NCBI RefSeq assembly: GCF_029962835.1
Contig: NC_080575.1
Span: 46,765,437 to 46,829,436 of the forward strand
DNA from: Magnolia sinica
Taxonomy: Eukaryota > Streptophyta > Magnoliopsida > Magnoliales > Magnoliaceae
Direction: 5' to 3'
DNA length: 64,000 nt
The notes beneath the pieces were generated by a model, which saw nothing but the letters and a program-made list of their open reading frames with translations, had not been told where the DNA came from and did not search any database. The stretch's first letter is position 1; each line of letters starts with the position of its first letter. Shown here piece by piece: positions 11,971 to 22,581 of the stretch. A program made the translations under genes and the position numbers.

Positions 11971-13092
11971 AAATTCTTATAAAAAGACTAGGGTTATAAT
12001 CAAAAATCAACTGAATTCCTATAGAAAGAGATAAATTTTCGTAACTCTGAAACACTAGAGATGTTTTTTAATAAAGAATCCTATTAAGCTACATTATAAA
12101 TTAATCTTGATGAAATGGCTATTTGATAGGTGAATAAAAGGTAGAGAACCTGATAAATCCACGGATTGAATTGTTGATGGACTTCATCAACTAGAGGTCC
12201 TCACACAATCTTCAAGGGTACCCACAGTCGAATGAAATTACATTCAAGGTTTAGTAACCTTAAAACCACAAACAAGCTAACCAACGTTGTTTTTTAATGG
12301 TTTCAATTTTCTCAAGTCATCATTCAGCAATTTACGATGAACAAGAAACTAGAAACCAGCTGGATTACCGATCATGAAGCAGCTGTTTGAGGAGCGCCAT
12401 CTAGTCGAAATATGTATGTGCCAGAGGCCTTGAAAATTAGCATGATAAATAAAATCAATTTTCAAGGATACTCATACAAGCAAGCTAAGGAAGAATGAAC
12501 ATACTTTAAAATTTTACATTCTACTTGGTAAGGAATTATTCAAAAAAATAAGAAAAATAAAAAATCCAATCCCAACCACAACGACAACCATAATTATTAA
12601 AAAAAGAAAGAAAAATAAGAAATCCAATCCCTGATTTTCTGGTTCTTTTCACACTTTCCTCTATGTCAAACCCATGTGGGGCGAATGTTAGACTGTTTCC
12701 TAAGAAAAATAAACTGCACGTGGGGAGAACGATTTGGTGAAAAAACAATTTAGGTTATAGTAACTGGGAAAAAAAAAAAAATCTTTACTCGCATTTTCCA
12801 TGACTTCACGTAAACATAAGTCCAGCAACTCCAATTATCAAGATACATCTCAAAAAATAATAAGATTTTTTAGTAGCACTCGGTGAAGGAGAGACATTTT
12901 TGATACTGTAAATGAATTGCCAGCGTACATGGAAAAGATAGAAGGAAGATCCAAAGCATTCAAATAAATATGATTACAGATTCTGCAGATGAGACAGAAT
13001 TAGACAATGTTATGATGAATGATTTGTTCAGTCAGCTCATGCAACTATTTTTTAGGACGACTGCAACATAAGCAACTCAAGCAAAGATACAT
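11971..13092. other. CACTA interior, no gene seen
   Basis: AT-rich. A short imperfect duplication of AATCAACTRAATTCYTATA occurs at about 11964 and 12006. The part next to the host exon (12800-13092) may be intron carried along with it; no next exon of that gene is visible here. Confidence 0.4.
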
Positions 13093-13094
13093 AC

Positions 13095-13452
13095 GCCCAG
13101 TCGTGTCAGCTCTCCATGATTTGCAAGTCGCAAAGCGACTCCTCTCGACTCCTGACCCCGTAAAGCTCCTTTGACAGAGCCTGCAGCAGCCAGCCTCTTA
13201 AGAGCTTCACAGGCAATATCGGCCTGTGCAGTAGCATCCGCAGCATCAATAAGATCCATAAACTCCTTCGCAAATTTCACTATTCCTTGGACAACATCAG
13301 CAAGGTTTTCCTGTTTGGCTGCTAAACTGAGAATCTCAGTCACATCTGTGCCTGCAATTTCATGCCCAACATCCCTGCTGTTGCTCATTGTCAAAAGACA
13401 CTGAAGTGCTCTTTTCAAATCATTGCCCTTCATTGCCAGGTCAAACTCCAAC
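13095..13452 (-). pseudogene. Captured host exon resembling TWD40-2 (TPLATE complex subunit)
   Basis: A 358-base minus-strand segment is open throughout and bounded by good splice signals: TTTCTCAG before it and GTATGT after it. It encodes 119 codons, including LEFDLAMKGNDLKRALQCLL, IVKFAKEFMDLIDAADATAQ, ALKRLAAAGSVKGAL and ALRLANHGELTRL. From memory this matches the alpha-helical part after the WD40 repeats of plant TWD40-2 (Arabidopsis At5g24710), a component of the TPLATE endocytic complex. The preceding and following exons of that gene are not nearby. Its position inside a CACTA element points to transduplication of a gene piece. The lack of stops suggests recent capture or constraint. 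The family match is from recall and needs a search. Confidence 0.72.
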
Positions 13453-13778
13453 CTGAGAAACAACAAAAAAATGGCTCGTTGAATTCTAACTTGGAACTAA
13501 ACCTAATCATGAAAATTGCTAGTGCATACCCATTTTAAACTTTTGGTTCTTCATGAAAATTCAAATTTTGATTTGCAATTCCCTCGAAAGTCTAACAAAT
13601 AACCTTTTAGATCCCAAGTTCTCAAATCATTTCTATAATCTATACTTCCCAAACACCAATCTCAAAAACATCTTCTGAGTGAACTTCTAATCAAAGGAAA
13701 ATGTCTTTTTCTTGGAAAGTATTTTCCACCCAAATACTTTCCAAGCTCCCAAACAGGTTAATATAATTACAGAATCCT
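13453..13778. other. Probable intron flank of the captured exon
   Basis: AT-rich non-coding stretch upstream (minus-strand sense) of the captured exon and left of the copia insertion. No exon recognised. Confidence 0.35.
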
Positions 13779-13783
13779 TTAAA

Positions 13784-13905
13784 TGGGGAAGAACTCTTAC
13801 AGGGAAAACACTCTATTGTAATTAAGGGATATATTGTAATTAGGGAAAATGATTTCTTTATAAGAAAAGGACCACTCGATTGAGGGTCAATGAGCAAATC
13901 TGACA
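13784..13905 (+). repeat. Copia 5' LTR, shortened
   Basis: From about 13811 the sequence TATTGTAATTAAGGGATATA through GAGCAAATCTGACA matches the end of the 3' LTR. The first part (TGGGGAAGAACTC) does not match the 3' LTR start (TGTTAGTAGGATAG), so the copy is internally deleted or replaced at its left side. Confidence 0.65.
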
Positions 13906-13917
13906 TGGTATCAGAGA
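13906..13917 (+). promoter_or_regulatory. Copia primer-binding site
   Basis: TGGTATCAGAG directly follows the LTR end TGACA; it is complementary to the 3' end of initiator tRNA-Met, the usual primer for plant copia elements. Confidence 0.85.
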
Positions 13918-13954
13918 CACTCTCTGAATCAACCTTGTCTTTGGTCCAATTTTC

Positions 13955-14830
13955 ATGGTTCTAGGCTCTGGTTTTCTGGTTTCTTGGGTGCAGGTTCTGG
14001 TTTACAGTTTTTTTGGTGCATTTCGAGAGATTCTATTTATGGCTAACAACTCCAACTCAGAAGTCTTTCAAACTCAGTTTACAGGGAAGAATTATGCTAC
14101 CTGGGAGTTTCAATTTCAACTTTTTGTCATCGGAAAGGAGCTGTGGGGTCATGTTGATGGGAGTGATCCAGCACCTACCGATCCTACGACGTTGGTTCAA
14201 TGGAAGGTGAAAGATGCTCGCGTGATGACTTGGATTCTTGGGTCTATTGATCCACTGCTTATACTCAATTTAAGGTTGTACAAGATGGCTAAATCGATGT
14301 GGGAGTACTTGAAAAAGGTCTACCATCACGATCATTCCACTCGGCAATTTCAATTGGAAACTGATCTTGCGACCTATTCCCAAGGTACACTCTTGTTCAA
14401 GAATATTTCTGTGGTTTTCAGAATCTTTGGGCTGAGTTTTCTGACGTTGTGTATGCCGACGTGTCGGCCGAGTCCCTCTCTGCTGTTCAAGCAGTCCATG
14501 AAGTTAGTAAAAGAGACCAGTTTTTAATGAAACTAAGGCCAGAATTCGAGTCTATTCGCTCCAACCTGATGCACAGGGATCCTTCACCATCTCTTGACGT
14601 GTGTTTTGGAGCACTTCTTCGAGAGGAACAACATCTTCTTACTCAATCTTCGCTTCCGCAAGAGAATGCTGTCACATGCGCTGCTCAAGGCAAAGGGAGG
14701 GCTCGAGACATGCGTACAGTTCAGTGCTACAGTTGAAAAGATTATGGGCATATTGCTGCCTATTGTGCTAAAAAGTTCTAAGCTACTGTAAACAGAAGGG
14801 GCACATCATCAAAGAATGCCCAACACGTCC
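13955..14830 (+). pseudogene. Copia gag, broken
   Basis: The likely start is the ATG at 14039 (MANNSNSEVF). QFTGKNYATWEFQFQLFV and SMWEYLKKVYHHDHS are typical of the UBN2 gag domain. The frame shifts near 14410 and again near 14740. The zinc-knuckle region (about 14725-14825) is still visible as QCYS, YGHIAAYC and GHIIKECP across frames, with stops in place of a Cys and neighbouring residues. Gag would coat the element RNA. Confidence 0.8.
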
Positions 14831-14843
14831 TCGAAGCCGACCC

Positions 14844-16540
14844 GTGAATGCTTATCATGCTACTGCTACTAGCCACACTTCGGATGGGGTAACCAGCACT
14901 CAAAATCTCGCTCCAGTGTCATCTTTCACTGCTGCTACACCTGCCCTTACACCAGAAATGGTGCAGCAAATGATTGTATCGGCATTTTCCGCTTTAGGGT
15001 TGCAAGGTAAGAGTACTATACCCTCTCAATCCTGGCTTGTTGACTCCGCTGCATCCAATCACATGACCAGTTCTCCTTATATGCTTAACAATGTTCGTAA
15101 GTACACTGGTTCTTCTAATATTCAAGTTGCTAATAGCCATCGTTTACCGATTACTGGGGTTGGTGATATCGCTCCATCACTTACTAATATTTTTGTATCA
15201 CCTAGGCTTTCTACGAGTCTTATCTCGGTTGGACAATTGGTGGATGATAATTATAATGTTCAGTTTTCTCGTGATGGTTGTCATGTGCAGGATCCGGTGT
15301 CGGGGAGGACAATAGCAAAGGGGCCTAAAGTTGGGAGACTGTTTCCATTATACTTTTCCATTCCTAGTATCATTTCTTTGCCTTGTACTACTGTCTCCAA
15401 TAATTGTGAAGTATGGCACAAACGTTTAGGCCATCCAAACAATGTTGTTTTATCTCATTTGCTGAATTCTGGTTTGTTGGAAAAAAAAAAAAAAAGATTC
15501 TTCTATGCTTCATGCTTTGTCTTTTGATTGTTCTACGTGTACAATTGGAAAAAGTAAGATTCTTCCATTTCCTTCTTTCGGAAGTAGGGAAAAGAATTGT
15601 TTTGACCTTGTTCATAGTGATGTATAGGGCATTACTCCTGTCATTTCTCATGCTCAGTATAAATATTTTGTGACATTCATAGATGACTATAATCGGTATA
15701 CTTAGGTATATTTTCTACGCTATAAGTCTGAAGTCTTTGCTGTTTTCAAATCGTTTCTAGCATATGTTGCGAATCAATTTACCACTAGCATTAAGATTTT
15801 ACGATATGATTCTGGTGGAGAATATGTCTCATGAATTTCTTGAGTTACTTCGTCACAAAGGAATTGTTTCTCACCGCTCGTGTCCTTATACGCCTCAACA
15901 GAATAGCATGGCTAAGCACAAAAATCGACATTTGTTGGAAGTTGCTAGGACCTTGTTACTTGCATCTTCTGTTCCTTCTAAATTTTAGGTTGAAGCTTTA
16001 GCTACAGTAGTATATTTGATTAATAGGTTGCCTTCCAAAGTGCTAAATTTCGACTCTCCATACTATCGTCCGCATAAACAGCACCCTAGCTTTCTTGACT
16101 TACACACTTTTGGCTGTGTTTGTTTTGTGCATCTACCTCCGCATCAACATCACAAACTCTCTACGCAATCTGTGAAATGTGTCTTTATGGGATATAACTT
16201 ATCTCAAAAAGGATTTGTGTGCTATGATGCTTCTTCCAATAAATTTCATATATCTCGTAATGTCATTTTCTTTGAGCATCAATATTTCTTTCCTAGTTCT
16301 ATTACATCATCTCCTGCAGTTTCTGTTCTTCCTCACTTTGATGATTTGATGTGCCCTCCTGAACGCTTCAAGCCTGGTTTTGTGTATAAACGTCGTCGAC
16401 CAACTCTACCCCTTCCTAAGTCTGATCTGCCACTTGATCCCGTTTTGCATCATCCTCGACGATCTGGCCGTACTTCTCATCAACCGAATAGGTATGGTTT
16501 CCCTCATACTCCTTCACGGCTACCTTATCAACTGTGTTGA
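14844..16540 (+). pseudogene. Copia protease and integrase, broken
   Basis: The protease active site is seen as WLVDSAASNHMTS near 15034. The pre-integrase motif VWHKRLGHPNN lies at about 15411. An A-run at 15481-15494 shifts the frame soon after. The integrase core continues in pieces: SFDCSTCTIGK, FVTFIDDYNRYT, KILRYDSGGEY and PYTPQQNSMAKHKNRHLLEV (about 15500-15960). A stop replaces Trp after VPSKF near 15988. The 16016-16540 frame carries FGCVCFVHLP and the linker toward reverse transcriptase. The order protease-integrase-RT identifies Ty1/copia. Confidence 0.85.
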
Positions 16541-16559
16541 TTCCTAATTCCTACTTACA

Positions 16560-18060
16560 AGCTGATAAACATGAGTGTTGGAGAAAGGCTATGCAGGAAG
16601 AACTTCAAGCTCTTTAAGAAAATCACACTTGGGACATGGTCCCTTGTCCTTCTCATGTCAAACTAATTGGGTGTAACTGGGTTTTTTCTGTAAAACTTCG
16701 GCCTGATGGGTCTGTGGACCGTTATAAGGCTCGTTTGGTTACCCTTGGTAACCGCCAGGAGTATGGGGTTGACTATGAGGAGACCTCTGCTTCTGTCGCT
16801 AAAATGACCACTGTGCGTACAATTATTGCCATTGCAGCCTCTCAGGGATGGCCCCTTTGCCAGATGGATGTGAAGAACGCATTTCTTCACGGTGATTTAC
16901 AGGAAGATGTTTACATGACACCTCCTACTGGCCTCTGCTTGTCGTCGACGTCGAATGTGTGTATACCGAAGCGCTCTCTATATGGTTTGAAATAGGCTCC
17001 TCAGGCCTAATTTGATAAGTTCCGGGCTACCTTACTTTGATTTTCTTTCATCTAAAGCCAGTATAATTCTTCGTTGTCTCTTCGTACGACTTCTGTTGGT
17101 ATCGTTCTTCTTCTAGTTTATGTCAACGACATTGTCATCACTGGGACTGATTCTGCCCTCATTGATCAACTCAAGCAGCATCTTCATAATTCATTTTATA
17201 TGAAGGATCTTGGTCCTCTCCGGTATTTCCTCGGTTTGGAAGTTCAGTCCGATTCCTCTGGGGTTTTCCTGCATCAGCATAAATACATGGAGGACTTGAT
17301 TTCCTTATCTGGTTTGCATGACTCCTCTTTAATAGATACCCCTTTGGAAGTGAATGTCAAGTATCGACGTGAAGAGGGGGATCTCCTTCCTGATCCCATG
17401 GTGTTTCGACAGCTAGTTGGCAGTCTCAATTATCTCACTATTACACGGCCTGACATCTCCTTTGTTGTCTAGCAAGTCTGTCAATTTATGCAGTCTCCTC
17501 GCCACCTTCATCTTGCCGCGGTCCGCCGAATTATTCGATATCTTCGGGGTTCCTCTCACCATGGTTTGTTCTTTTCTACTGGTACTCCTCTTTGCCTTGT
17601 GGCTTTTAATGATGCTGACTGGACAGGATGTCCTGATACTAGCCGATCTGTCACCAGGTGATGTATGCTTCTTGGTGATTCACTTATCTCTTGGAAGAGT
17701 AAGAAACAGGATTGTGTTTCCAAATCTTCAACCGAGTCCGAGTACCGTGACATGTCGGCAACCTGCTCGAAGATTATGTGGCTCTGTGGCTTGCTGAAAT
17801 AGGTTTTCCTCAATCTACTCCCACTCCTCTTCATGCTGATAATACGAGTGCTATTTAGATCACTACCAATCCCGTCTATCACGAGCATACCAAACATATC
17901 GAGGTGGACTGTCATTCTATTCGCGAAGCTATTGATACTTGGGTTATCTCTCTTCCACATGTCTCAAGCGACCTTCAGACAGCGGACGTCTTTACCAAAG
18001 CTATAACACGACTACGTCATCAGTTTCTTGTTGGCAAATTGATATTTCTTGATCAACCAG
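16560..18060 (+). pseudogene. Copia reverse transcriptase and RNase H, broken
   Basis: [39 protein letters not shown] and SLYGLK mark the RT domain. The catalytic box reads YVNDI (17119-17133) instead of YVDDI, so a metal-binding Asp codon GAC became AAC. GPLRYFLGLEV, LVGSLNYLTITRPDISFVV and RRIIRYLRG follow. RNase H is seen as FNDADWTG and KSSTESEYRDMS in shifted frames (17600-17760). Several stops (16621, 16993, 17470) confirm that it is dead. Confidence 0.88.
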
Positions 18061-18065
18061 CATCA

Positions 18066-18409
18066 ATTTGAGGGGGGATGTTAGTAGGATAGACAACAAA
18101 CTTACTATAAATAAATTGTTCTATATTTATTTAGGAAACAAATCTGTCAAACCTACCATATTATTTAGGAAACAAATCTGTAAATATCTTTCCTGAATTA
18201 GGGGTCAATGCTTAATGTTAGGAGATGCTGTAATTAGGAGATATTATGCTGTAATTAGGGGATATTGTAATTAAGGGATATATTGTAATTAAGAGATATT
18301 ATGATGTAATTAGGGGATATTGTAATTAAGGGATATATTGTAATTAGGGAAAATGATATCTATATAAGAAAAGGACCACTCGATTGAGGGTCATTGAGCA
18401 AATCTGACA
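18066..18409 (+). repeat. Copia polypurine tract and 3' LTR
   Basis: The purine run GAGGGGGGA (18070-18078) precedes the LTR start TG at 18079; the LTR ends TGACA at 18409. Within the LTR, blocks of TGTAATTAGGGGATATTGT-like sequence repeat about five times (18225-18350), an internal tandem expansion that the 5' LTR lacks. A TATATAAG lies near 18360. Confidence 0.85.
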
Positions 18410-18414
18410 TTAAA

Positions 18415-20203
18415 TACATCAGCAGCAACTCATAGTGCCCATCTTCAAATATCAAAATTAGGGAAATCAACATGTACTTTCTCATAATGCTATCCTTAAA
18501 CTGAAAACCATCTCGGCACCAAATCTCACCATTTGCAATAGTTCATCTTAATTAATAGCATCACCAAAAGGACAAGTGTAACTGGAAGTACTTGAGTTTC
18601 TAAAACCAACTTGTATTAAAAGGTGCAAAAATACCCCAAAAAATTCCAAGAAGAAACTTACTTTTATTCCCTACCAATCAACCTTGTTGAATGACTAAGC
18701 ATCAAGGGCAAGCTTTTTATATGCCCTCTCAATCACTTTAAGAAAATCTAATATATGGTATTCCAAAGTTTATTAGTGTCCTTGAAATAGCTCATTAAAT
18801 CAAACCAAACCTATATACAAAAATGGAAAAGTTGAACTTCTTTTGGCTAATCCAATGGGCATGGGAGCTTGCAAATCCATCTGCAAGTTCCTGGTATACA
18901 TAAGAGATATTGGTTTCATTTATTTTTGGCCCTGCTTTAGTTCTTATGGTAGGAACACATTCATTTCCTGCCATGTTTGAAATTTTAAGGTGGTTCTGTT
19001 CAGTGCTTAAAGATTCAAATAAAACCAAAAAACTGTGTTGATTCCAAGTTCTACTTTGCAACTCAAGCAAGTCATGAAACTTTGTGTAAAAACCATTACT
19101 AATAAAGTATAAGAGAAATGCCCAGGAACCTGAATTTACATCTTAAATCTTTAGGTACATATGTTTAACTTGATTTAGTTCTAAGTGCTTACCTGCAGAG
19201 GAGAGAGTTAAGTTTATGGAGAATGAGTGATGGAAAAAGAAGACTGTGAGTCATCCTCTTAAGTATTTTGATAACATAATTGGTTTTCAAGGGGATGTCA
19301 GAGAGGATTTCCAAAGAAATTATAATAATTAAACCACTACTCATGCAAACTAACGAGAAACAACATAAAGTTGAAACCAAAACTTGTGCTTTCAATTTTT
19401 AAACTTTGCTGCATTCTGGAAACAAAACTGCAGAGGTAACCATTGGATTGTCATCAATGGAAAAAGTGGTCACATTGATTGGCTTAGTTTCTTTCCAGAA
19501 GCCTTGAAATAGTTAATCTTTTGGCACTACGATCTGGCCAGAACTGATTAATTCAGACAAGAACTGAGTAAACATGCCCAGGTTGTAAACATTGGGTTCT
19601 TTACAATTACCTGGGAAGGTGGTAAACATCTTTTTCATAAATAAGTATATGATGCATAAGATATTAACTTTATATGCATAAGAATTGGAGCTCAGATGTA
19701 GTAGCACTGATCAGAGCAAGAAGATATTAACTTTTCTTTTCCAACAACACTATGATTTTGGTTAGATTTTAAGCAACAGTGCATATTCAGAATATCACAA
19801 GATCTGCATTAGATAACAAGCTACAACTAAATCAGGAATATTGCATTAATAACAGGGTAAATGACTAGGAATTCCTTTACATCATTTCTAAAAGGGGATA
19901 TAATATGCATTTTTTTTTTCAATTCAGCTTCGTTTATCTTTCACCAAGGAAGAGATGATGCCATCCCAGCATGAGGTGACCCCTATCATCTCAAGAAATG
20001 CATTGGTGACAGCACATTTCACAGAGGGTTCATAGCTCTAGAGGTTTACCCAAATACGCAAGTTGATGGATGTGTTCAAGAATGAAAACAAACTTGTTCA
20101 CAAGCAGTACTTGATTCCAGCAAGCTTATGCTAACACAATAGGGTATCTGCAAGAATCATGAAAACTGACACAATCTGAGCCCTTTAAACCTTGGTAACT
20201 TAC
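18415..20203. other. CACTA interior with weak LINE-like trace
   Basis: Mostly AT-rich non-coding DNA. On the minus strand at 18840-18930, ISYVYQELADGFASSHAHW faintly resembles the end of a LINE RNase H domain (HIYREAN-ADGLA type). On the same strand at 19520-19610, a short open stretch ends SELISSGQIVVPKD with no recognised family. Neither is a secure gene. Confidence 0.3.
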
Positions 20204-20418
20204 ATGAGTACTTGATCAAGTTCTAGGCGACTCAAACTACGGCCACCATCAAAGTCAAATTGTATCTTCTCTTGATGAGAATTGGTTGATAGACTATAGT
20301 GCATGAAGAAATGAAGGGGTCGTGTTGGGTTCGAAATAGGGTGAGGCTTCTGGAAGGGAGTGTAGAGTGGAGGGACTTCCCAAATTCCGCGTGTTGCCTC
20401 CACATCTCTCATGATCAA
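20204..20418 (-). other. Open frame ending at a strong splice donor
   Basis: A 71-codon minus-strand open frame begins MIMRDVEATRG and runs to LELDQVLM, where CTCAT is followed directly by GTAAGT, a perfect plant splice donor. It could be an exon of a second captured host gene fragment or chance. I do not recognise the protein. It lies upstream (in transcription sense) of the TWD40-2-like exon, but nothing shows they belong to one gene. Confidence 0.25.
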
Positions 20419-21806
20419 ACCTCACACTATCTTTATCTGTTCAAACACAAATTGAAACCCCAAACACCCATCAGATGCAAACCCCCACCAAAATAAATAA
20501 ATAAAATTAAAACACAACAACACAACCTTCACTTATTCGATCACATAAACCGAACACCTGCAACCACCCATCACACAAATCACATTAAAAGGGGAAAAAA
20601 AAAAACATTAAACTATCTGTTCATTTCCTACCAAACAAACAAAAAAGCTAAAATTAATACAATGCAAAAACAATTTTAAAAAAAGGCCCAAAAGATAAAA
20701 TAAAACCCAATCTCCAGCAAAAAACCAAAAAAAAAAAAAAAGTAAAAACCAGTAAAAACAAAAACAACCAAACCCAAATACACAAAACCTTCATTTATTC
20801 AATCACATAAATCAAACCCCCACAAGAACCAGAATATGGTAGAGCCATCTCTCTATAGTACACTACACTGCCATTTAAAAGATGGTGGTGATTCTCACAC
20901 CACACCGCCATTTAAATGAGGTGGAATCACACCGTGTAATTTTTTTCCTTTTTTTGTTTTTTGGAATTGCTTCTACACAAATTATATAGAATAACTGAAT
21001 AAAAGAATACTTATTTCATACACAAACTATAGAATTACTTCTACCCAAACAAGATTTCTCTTGGGCATTTCATCAAATATCTAACAAGCATCATGTAATC
21101 GTACATGTCTTTCTTAAAATATTCTAAATCCTTCATTCTTGGTGACACAACCCATACCACATAAGGCCATAAACAAAAATTAATGCTTGCCGAAAAATCA
21201 AAGCCAATAGGGAAAAAAAAAAAAAAAAACATTTGATGTAATAAAAAATCAAAGGAAAGAAAATTTTTCCTGAAAATCAACCATTCTCCATGAAAAATAA
21301 AAATAAAAATAAATAAAATAAAATAACATGAATAAAAGGAGCTTTGCAATGGACTGAAAATATCTTCAATCAAAAATTCCTAGCCAGCCAACTACTTTCC
21401 TGTAAATGTACAATTTAAATGGAAATATGACCAATAGGCTCAACACGTAATATGCAATAGGTTGAATAAAAACCCTTCAGTTCATTCCCAATCCATATTG
21501 TCGCCTGCACGATGAATCAACCAGATCTATGAAGACCATACCTGTACAAATGTTGGCTTGAATAAAAACCTTGAGCATGCATTTTTTCTATGAGGCTGGC
21601 ATTTTAATCCAAAATTAGAATATATTTCCACTCCATTAACATCGATTTCAAGAATCATGTGCTCGAATCAAAACCCTAAAATTTATCTCAGCCCCGTTCG
21701 TCAATGCACTCAATGGATTCAGACGCCCTGTGTGCGGAGATGGGTTACCGGGTTGCTGCAGTTGAGCGTAGCTAGCAGTCCGATCAGGAGGAAGAAAGAT
21801 TCACAG

Positions 21807-21844
<38 letters not shown>

Positions 21845-22235
21845 TTTAGGGCCTGTTTGGCCGGCTGGATTAGATGGGCTTAGGTGGGATGGAATTGCAT
21901 TTGGTCATGTGCCAATTCCACTTCATGTGGGAAGAAAAAGCTTGGAAGCAGGTGAGATGGAATCACATTGGGTGCCGCGTCAATTTCACTCAATGTTAAC
22001 AAGTTGTGTAGGTCCCACCGTTATGTGTGGGCTATATTCACACCGTCAACCTATTTTTCGAGAGCATTTGAGACCATTTTAAAGCATGGCCAAAAAATCA
22101 GGTAGATCTAAAGCTCAAGTGCACCCACCATAGAAAGCAACGGGGACTGAATACTTACAGTTGAAAACTTCTTTAGGGCCACGTAAGTTTTTGATCTGCC
22201 TTATTTTTAGGCCCATGTCATAAAATGAGGTCACA
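20419..22235. other. CACTA interior, no gene seen
   Basis: Contains A-rich tracts (20595-20750, 21215-21345) and a pure GA run at about 21810-21841. Open frames are short and unlike known proteins. The stretch after 21840 (GCCTGTTTGGCC..., AATTCCAC) resembles dispersed non-coding repeats seen elsewhere in the window. Confidence 0.4.
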
Positions 22236-22581
22236 AAACAAATGAACAACTTAGATATAACACGTGTTATTCTCAATAATTTTAAATGATGGTAGGTATA
22301 TCCTTTCAATGTGCCACCGATTACAAACAAAGCAGAGAATTAAACTTATCCCATGGTAACAGGGAACAATACCTGCCATGGGTAATAATTAGGATTGAGA
22401 ACTTGTTGAAACAAATGAACAGCTTAGATATAACACGTGTTATTCTCAATAATTTTAAATGATGGTAGGTATATCCTTTCAATGTGCCACCTATTACAAA
22501 TAAAGCAGAGAATTAAGCTTATCCCATGGTAATAGGGAACAATACTTGCCATGGGTAATAATTAGGATTGAGAACTTGTTG
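22236..22581. repeat. 173-bp direct tandem duplication
   Basis: 22236-22408 and 22409-22581 are nearly identical head-to-tail copies, starting AAACAAATGAAC and ending GAGAACTTGTTG. They differ at only a handful of positions, so the duplication is young. No coding potential. Confidence 0.92.

Larger units (their letters stand above)
13784..18409 (+). mobile_element. Ty1/copia retrotransposon nested in the CACTA element
   Basis: The element has a 5' LTR remnant, a primer-binding site, degenerate gag-protease-integrase-RT-RNase H in copia order, a polypurine tract and a 331-base 3' LTR. TTAAA occurs directly outside both proposed ends (13779-13783 and 18410-18414), consistent with a 5-bp target duplication. 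Only the last 95 or so bases of the two LTRs are alike, so the left boundary is less certain than the right. Many stops and frameshifts make it inactive. Confidence 0.85.

Noticed and set aside
19513..19707. Short minus-strand frame ending SELISSGQIVVPKD considered as another captured exon
   Set aside because: No clear acceptor and donor pair and no family recognised; left as a note in the gap entry.
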